From NCBI RefSeq assembly GCF_014466955.1, contig NZ_AP023396.1, forward strand, positions 1 through 64,000: a stretch of 64,000 bases of DNA. The letters are read 5' to 3'. The translations under genes were made by a program, and so were the position numbers. Source of the DNA: Nocardia wallacei. Its GTDB lineage: Bacteria > Actinomycetota > Actinomycetes > Mycobacteriales > Mycobacteriaceae. How positions within the stretch are numbered: the stretch's first letter is position 1; every line of letters starts with the position of its first letter. A model generated the notes under the pieces. It made no database searches, was not told the DNA's origin, and saw nothing but the letters and a program-made list of their open reading frames with translations. Below, piece after piece: positions 54,534-64,000 of the stretch.

Positions 54534-56321
54534 TCAGTCCTTGCCGGAGGCCGGAGGCAGCTGTCGGAGGCCCTGGTAATCCAGCTCGGGATCGCCGGGG
54601 CGCGAGGACACGGCATCGCGCCGACCGGCCCCGCCCAGGTGGTATTCCGGTGACGCCGGGGACATCGCGGTATGGCCGAGGTCGTGCGTGTCGACGACAC
54701 CGTTGGTCACCTGCTGGGCATATCGCGGCGTCCCCGGAGCGTAGCCGGACGGGTCCGGCTCGTCGGAGTGCACGGTGACCTTGCGGGTGCGGCGCAGCGT
54801 GAAGGTGATCTCCTCGGCCTCCTCGAACACCTGCCGGACGGTGCGCAATGGGTGCGTGGCGGTGTCCACGGCGCTGGTCACGAAGGACGGCACCAGCGGG
54901 CGGATCCACCGGGCCGCGGTGTCGCTGAACGGCACCGTGCCGATCACCGGAAGTTCCAGTCCGCCACGGCTTTTCCCGGACGCCTGCGCCCCGGACGCCT
55001 GCACCCCAGACGTCGATGCGAGCGTGTCGGAGGTGCGCTGGGCGGGCAGATCGCGCGATGGTGTCACATTCCCCTCCTGGGGCGCGGGGCCGGTGGATGC
55101 CGCGGCCGGGAGCGCCGCGAGCGATTCGAAATCGGCGACCGCCCGGCGCGCGGGCTCGGTGACGCCGATCTCGAAATTGCCGATGGCGGCGAGGATTCGC
55201 CGGCGCTGCTGTTCGCGGTCGATGGCGGTATCGGCGTGCGCGGACAGCCGGGCCGCGGCCAATTCCTTTTCCGCGCGCAGGGTTTCGGCCTCGGTGCGCA
55301 CCTCGGCCCGCTTCACCGCGATGGCGGCCTCGGCTTGTCGGTCGGCCCGGTCGGCCACCGCTCGCGCCGCGATGCCGCGTTCGAACGACGTTTCCCCGCG
55401 CCACCAGCGCAGCAGCAGTGGCAGCAGCGCCAGCACCACGGCTACCAGAATGGTCGCCAGGCGCAGCAGCAGGCCACCGGCGTGACCGGTGGTGTAGTCG
55501 TGCATGGCCAGCCAGCGCGCGCCGAGCCCACGGTCCCCGGTGTCGAAGGCGTCGGCGCGGGCGCGGTCCAGCGCCTGCTGCCGGTCCGCGATCCGGTCGT
55601 CCAGTGGCTGTACCCGGGCCTGCGCCGCGGCCAGCCGGGCGCGCGCGTCGGCGAGCATGTCCTCGGCGGTCTGTGCTTCCGGGCCGCGACCCGGCACCCC
55701 GGTGATCTTGGTCTGTGGGCATTCCGGTGTCGGGTGGAACTCGCAGCGGGCGATCACCAGGGACTGCTCGATATCGCCCTGCGCCTTGGCGACGGCCTGA
55801 TCGAGGCCGGCCCGCTCCGAGCGCGCCTGCTCCAATTCGGTACGGGCGGTCACCACGGCGGGCGCGGATTCGCCGTCGTGCCTTGCCCTTTCGTCCAGCT
55901 CCCGGTGCACGGTCCCGGCCAGCAGCACGGTGCTCGCCAGTTCGGCGACCACCACACCGGCCAGCACGGCGACGGTGATGCGACCGCTCAGGTCGCCGCG
56001 CCCCCGGTGCTGTGGAGTGGCGGTGGCCAGTGCTCGGGCACCGAAGGCGAACAGCGGCAGCACGATCAGCACCGCGAGCGCCACGATCAGCGGTGGCCAG
56101 TGCGCGGCCACGGTCGCTGCCGCCACCGTCACGGCGGACAGTACGGCGAACAACAGCACCGCGACGCCGCCTACCGCGTAACCGCCGCGTTCGTGCCGGT
56201 CGGCCACCTCCGATCCGCCGCCGCCGAACCAGCTCAGCAGCGCGGACGCGTCGAAGCGGGTGTCGCGGCCGTCGGCGGGCGCGGCGGGAACGGGCGGTTC
56301 AGGGACGCGGGGGGCTGTCAT
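54534..56321 (-). CDS. DUF4407 membrane protein with coiled coils
   Basis: A 595-residue protein. Membrane helices lie at about 50-72, 78-95 and 115-136. A coiled-coil loop (about 150-260) carries a Cys pair (ARCEFHPTPECPQ), a fourth helix lies at about 282-308, and a second charged coiled coil at about 320-380. A long polar tail rich in Ser/Thr/Pro follows. This is the DUF4407 architecture, whose function is unknown. ATG 56321. The disordered tail could be a phosphorylation target of the kinases encoded nearby, but that is speculation. The gene is flanked by a parS-like site at its 3' end. Confidence 0.8.
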   Translation of the reverse strand: MTAPRVPEPPVPAAPADGRDTRFDASALLSWFGGGGSEVADRHERGGYAVGGVAVLLFAVLSAVTVAAATVAAHWPPLIVALAVLIVLPLFAFGARALATATPQHRGRGDLSGRITVAVLAGVVVAELASTVLLAGTVHRELDERARHDGESAPAVVTARTELEQARSERAGLDQAVAKAQGDIEQSLVIARCEFHPTPECPQTKITGVPGRGPEAQTAEDMLADARARLAAAQARVQPLDDRIADRQQALDRARADAFDTGDRGLGARWLAMHDYTTGHAGGLLLRLATILVAVVLALLPLLLRWWRGETSFERGIAARAVADRADRQAEAAIAVKRAEVRTEAETLRAEKELAAARLSAHADTAIDREQQRRRILAAIGNFEIGVTEPARRAVADFESLAALPAAASTGPAPQEGNVTPSRDLPAQRTSDTLASTSGVQASGAQASGKSRGGLELPVIGTVPFSDTAARWIRPLVPSFVTSAVDTATHPLRTVRQVFEEAEEITFTLRRTRKVTVHSDEPDPSGYAPGTPRYAQQVTNGVVDTHDLGHTAMSPASPEYHLGGAGRRDAVSSRPGDPELDYQGLRQLPPASGKD

Positions 56322-56540
56322 CGGATCTCACATCCTCTAAGTCCCAGGCATTTCCGAGGCTCGGCGAAGAATTGTCGCTCATTCGTCGTCTCAGCGTGAC
56401 AGGCTGGGGCGGGTTCTACCGAGCACGGCACCGGGGATGTGGTCAGCCTCACAAATCGTTCGCGCGCGTCGGCCACGAAACCCCGGGCCCGACAGGATGA
56501 TTCGGCCCGGGGAGCGGTTCCCGGTCGCACGGACGAGGAG

Positions 56541-57161
56541 GTGGTCGCGCTGCGCGGCACTGTGTTCGCACTGGCGGTGGCGTTGTCGATCGGAGTGGCC
56601 GCGGCCGGGGCATCGCCGATGATCGGGGAGCGGACGCTGCCGGTCGCCGCTGCCGAGGCGCCGGACGCGGCGCTCGACCCACTCGTGCACCTGATGCTCG
56701 AACGCCTGCGGACCGCCGACGCGGTGGCCGCCGCCAAGTGGTCGACCGCTACCCGTACGGGACAGCCGCCGGTGATCGACGATCCGGCGCGGGAAGCGGA
56801 GGTCTACGACTCGATGGCCGCCGCGGGCGCCCGGCTCGACCTGCCCGAATCGTGGGTGCGGCAGGTTTTTCAGGGCCAGATCGAGGCCAACAAGCTCGTC
56901 CAGCGCGGTCGGCACGCCGAGTGGCGGTTCCGGCCCGGCGCCGCGCCCGTCACTTCGCCCGACCTGACCGCGGTGCGTCCGGTGATCGACCGGGTGAACG
57001 GCGAGATCCTGGGCGAGCTGGCGGCCGCGCGGGCGGCGCTGTCCGGCCCGGCCTGCGCGCCGCGGCTGGCGGCGGCCGTCGCCCCGGTGGTGACCTCCGG
57101 TGACGTCGACGCGCTGCACGCCGCCGCCCTGGCGCGCGCGTCCGCCGCACTGTGCCGCTGA
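56541..57161 (+). CDS. Secreted chorismate mutase (AroQ gamma class)
   Basis: A 206-residue periplasmic or secreted chorismate mutase like M. tuberculosis Rv1885c. A signal peptide (LRGTVFALAVALSIGVAAAG) is followed by LVHLMLERLRTADAVAAAKW, with the active-site Arg and Lys, then VRQVFQGQIEANKLVQ. Two Cys (GPACAPRL and SAALCR, the C-terminus) match the stabilising disulfide of the family. GTG 56541 gives a proper signal peptide, but GAGGAG directly abuts it, so the start is uncertain. The reaction is chorismate to prephenate outside the cytosol. Confidence 0.85.
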   Translation: MVALRGTVFALAVALSIGVAAAGASPMIGERTLPVAAAEAPDAALDPLVHLMLERLRTADAVAAAKWSTATRTGQPPVIDDPAREAEVYDSMAAAGARLDLPESWVRQVFQGQIEANKLVQRGRHAEWRFRPGAAPVTSPDLTAVRPVIDRVNGEILGELAAARAALSGPACAPRLAAAVAPVVTSGDVDALHAAALARASAALCR

Positions 57162-57878
57162 CCTGCGCGTGTGACCCGGCGGTCCGGGGTGTGAGAAACC
57201 ACACTGACCGGCGTTTGCTGGAACTGTGCTGAACCACACATCGAGCAAACGAAGCCGTACGGTCTGAACGCAGCCGTCCGGCCGCTGCCTGCGTATCCGA
57301 AAGGTCTCCGCGGGGTGTCCGGGAAGTTAGCCGCCTTACAATCGGTTTGTCCGTAGCGGGCGGTGGGAATTCTCTGTTGATGCAGGTAAGAGGGCATCTT
57401 GCGGCGTACGTGCTGGCTCGGCGAGCGGACCGGCACGACGATGGCGAACAGTGGCATACACGACTCAGTGATCATCCAACCCTGCTTTACACTGGAGAAC
57501 GCGCAGGTAGTGGAGGACCGATGAAGAAGCCCAGGTAGACGCCGTTATTAGCACGACCTAAGTTGGTTGGGCTCAGGTCCTGACTTATCGTTTGCTCTTG
57601 TGTCGGGCACGAAATGTCCGACTACATCGCCCGATTCGGCCACAAGCCGTGACGACAGCCCCACGGGCGATAACGGCGCGGCGGCATGGAACACGAGAGT
57701 TCCGTTACCGCCGAGCACCCCGGCTACGACATCGAAGCGGGTAGGACAACTGGAGAGTTGACTGCACGGGATGACCATCAGCGCCGCTGGTCTCCGAAAC
57801 GTCCGGGCGCAGTCTAGACGGAGGCGTTCGACGAAGGCCCGATTTCATCGAAGGCCTGATTTTCTTGAAGGCAGAGGC
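57162..57878 (+). other. Long leader and gap before gltB
   Basis: About 715 bp without a conserved gene. It contains a five-codon open frame with a GGAGG site (57512-57538) and a hairpin GTCGGGCA-CGAAA-TGTCCGAC (57602-57622). In-frame extension of gltB to 57771 is not supported because the added N-terminus is basic and non-homologous. No known riboswitch was recognised. Confidence 0.45.
57521..57538 (+). CDS. Possible five-codon leader peptide MKKPR
   Basis: GGAGG at 57512-57516 is followed 4 nt later by ATG AAG AAG CCC AGG TAG. A strong ribosome binding site before such a short frame suggests a translated leader peptide, possibly regulatory. A promoter-like TACACT lies at 57488-57493. This is a weak call. 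Confidence 0.25.
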   Translation: MKKPR

Positions 57879-62573
<4,695 letters not shown>

Positions 62574-62632
62574 GATGAGACGCACCGGATTTGTTGGGTG
62601 CGCCGGACAGGCGCGGAGGTCAGAGGCCGTTC

Positions 62633-64000
62633 ATGGGTGACGCACAAGGATTTCTGAAGCACACGAAGCGGGAGCTGCCCAAGCGGCGGCCGGTTCCGTT
62701 GCGGCTGATGGACTGGAAAGAGGTCTACGAGGAGGGTTTCCCGCACGAGACCCTGCAGACCCAGGCCAGCCGCTGCATGGACTGCGGAATCCCGTTCTGC
62801 CACAACGGGTGCCCGCTGGGCAACCTGATCCCCGAGTGGAACGACCTGGTGTACCGGGGCAACTGGCGCGAGGGCATCGACCGCCTGCACGCCACCAACA
62901 ACTTCCCGGAGTTCACCGGGCGGCTGTGCCCGGCGCCGTGCGAGGCCTCGTGCGTGCTCGGCATCAACCAGGACCCGGTGACCATCAAGCAGGTCGAGGT
63001 CGAACTCATCGAGAACGCCTTCGACGAGGGCTGGGTGGCCCCGGTGTATCCGACCCGGCTGACCGGGAGGAAGGTCGCCGTGGTGGGCTCGGGTCCGGCC
63101 GGTCTGGCCGCGGCCCAGCAGCTCACCCGGGCCGGGCACACGGTGACGGTGTTCGAACGCGACGACCGCATCGGCGGCCTGCTGCGCTACGGCATCCCGG
63201 AATTCAAGATGGAGAAGCGCTTCATCGACCGCCGCCTGGCGCAGATGGAGGCCGAGGGCACGGTCTTCAAGGCCGGTGTGAACGTGGGCGTGGACATCAC
63301 CGCCGCGCAGCTGCGCGAGAAGTTCGACGCGGTGGTGCTCGCCGGCGGGTCGACCATCGCCCGCGATCTGCCGATCCCGGGCCGGGATCTGGACGGCATC
63401 CATCAGGCGATGGAATTCCTGCCGCTGGCCAACCGCGTGCAGCTGGGTGATCCGATCACCGACGCGGACGGCCTGCCGCCGATCAACGCCAAGGGCAAGA
63501 AGGTCGTCATCATCGGCGGCGGCGACACCGGCGCCGACTGCCTGGGCACCTCGCACCGGCAGGGCGCGGCCAGCGTGCACCAGTTCGAGATCATGCCGCG
63601 GCCGCCGGAGGAGCGCGCCGATTCCACGCCGTGGCCGACCTATCCGCTGATGTACCGGGTCTCCTCGGCGCACGAAGAAGGCGGCGAGCGGGTGTACTCG
63701 GTGAACACCGAGCGCTTCGTCGGGGAGGACGGTAAGGTCACCGCGCTGCAGGCGCACGAGGTGCAAATGGTCAACGGCCGCTTCGAGAAGATCGAGGGCT
63801 CCGACTTCACCCTGGAGGCCGATCTGGTGCTGCTGGCCATGGGCTTCACCGGGCCGCAGAAGCACGGTCTGCTCGAGGACCTGGGCGTCGGCTACGACCA
63901 GCGCGGCAATGTCAAGCGCGACAACGACTTCCAGACCACGGTCCCCGGCGTGTTCGCCGCCGGTGACATGGGCCGCGGCCAGTCGCTGATCGTATGGGCC
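62633..64000 (+). CDS. gltD: Glutamate synthase small subunit, 3' truncated by window
   Basis: The first 456 residues of the NADPH-dependent small subunit, which passes electrons to GltB. Cys clusters lie in CMDCGIPFCHNGCPLGN and CPAPCEASCVLG. The FAD motif is VAVVGSGPAGLAAAQQL and the NADPH motif VVIIGGGDTGADCLGT, and a second FAD contact begins at AAGDMGRGQSLIVWA at the very end. Only about 25-30 C-terminal residues are missing. ATG 62633 (MGDAQGFLKHTKREL) follows AGAGG. It is co-transcribed with gltB. Confidence 0.97.
   Translation, partial: MGDAQGFLKHTKRELPKRRPVPLRLMDWKEVYEEGFPHETLQTQASRCMDCGIPFCHNGCPLGNLIPEWNDLVYRGNWREGIDRLHATNNFPEFTGRLCPAPCEASCVLGINQDPVTIKQVEVELIENAFDEGWVAPVYPTRLTGRKVAVVGSGPAGLAAAQQLTRAGHTVTVFERDDRIGGLLRYGIPEFKMEKRFIDRRLAQMEAEGTVFKAGVNVGVDITAAQLREKFDAVVLAGGSTIARDLPIPGRDLDGIHQAMEFLPLANRVQLGDPITDADGLPPINAKGKKVVIIGGGDTGADCLGTSHRQGAASVHQFEIMPRPPEERADSTPWPTYPLMYRVSSAHEEGGERVYSVNTERFVGEDGKVTALQAHEVQMVNGRFEKIEGSDFTLEADLVLLAMGFTGPQKHGLLEDLGVGYDQRGNVKRDNDFQTTVPGVFAAGDMGRGQSLIVWA

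Overview
The window is a high-GC actinobacterial chromosome segment spanning the replication origin. It most resembles Nocardia or a close relative in the Mycobacteriales. The order dnaA, oriC, dnaN, recF, DUF721, gyrB, gyrA, DUF3566 and tRNA-Ile/tRNA-Ala is the conserved origin block of that group. The cluster ppiA, rhomboid, PH-domain protein, crgA, trpG, pknB, pknA, pbpA, rodA, pstP, fhaB, fhaA and tRNA-Leu matches the mycobacterial Rv0009-Rv0020c neighbourhood. The gene identities are secure; the genus is an inference from gene order and protein similarity recalled from memory.

Layout: 1-2715 holds dnaA and an oriC rich in CTCGAG palindromes and DnaA-box-like 9-mers. 2716-12093 holds the replication and topoisomerase genes (dnaN, recF, DUF721, gyrB, gyrA, DUF3566). 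An IS5-type element (12093-13180) has landed exactly on the DUF3566 stop codon. 13330-16005 holds tRNA-Ile and two nearly identical tRNA-Ala genes that bracket a HAD/MFS gene pair and a 35-residue DLW-39-like protein. 16150-27546 is accessory: a GMC oxidoreductase, a BpsA-like aminopropyltransferase homologue, a transglutaminase, a VOC/TetR operon, an ECF41-type sigma factor with its partner genes, a class III cyclase and a DrrAB-type ABC exporter. 27616-42433 is the cell-growth and Ser/Thr phosphorylation core. 42586-57161 mixes an EamA exporter with a MarR regulator, phoU, a MoxR/DUF58/DUF4129/SpoIIM/RDD membrane locus, a TetR/MFS pair with twin operators, RidA, a DUF4407 protein and a secreted chorismate mutase. 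57879-64000 holds gltB and the start of gltD, cut by the window edge.

How the genes work together: the left block initiates and sustains replication. FhaB, PstP, RodA, PbpA, PknA and PknB lie in one minus-strand unit with start/stop overlaps, coupling peptidoglycan polymerisation and cross-linking to phospho-signalling; CrgA is a divisome partner nearby. trpG is translationally coupled to a RibD-type reductase and followed by a separate RibD-type deaminase, an insertion relative to the mycobacterial order.

The least explained signals are in non-coding DNA. (i) Eight CTCGAG sites in oriC, with spacings of 22, 22, 11 and 11 bp inside their local groups, several abutting a DnaA-like 9-mer. A 16-nt composite of CTCGAG and a DnaA box recurs 27 kb away beside a second DnaA box. 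(ii) Three places where the last bases of a gene, stop codon included, are repeated in tandem (41, 40/41 and 24 bp units). (iii) Near-consensus parS sites at 6103 and 54496.
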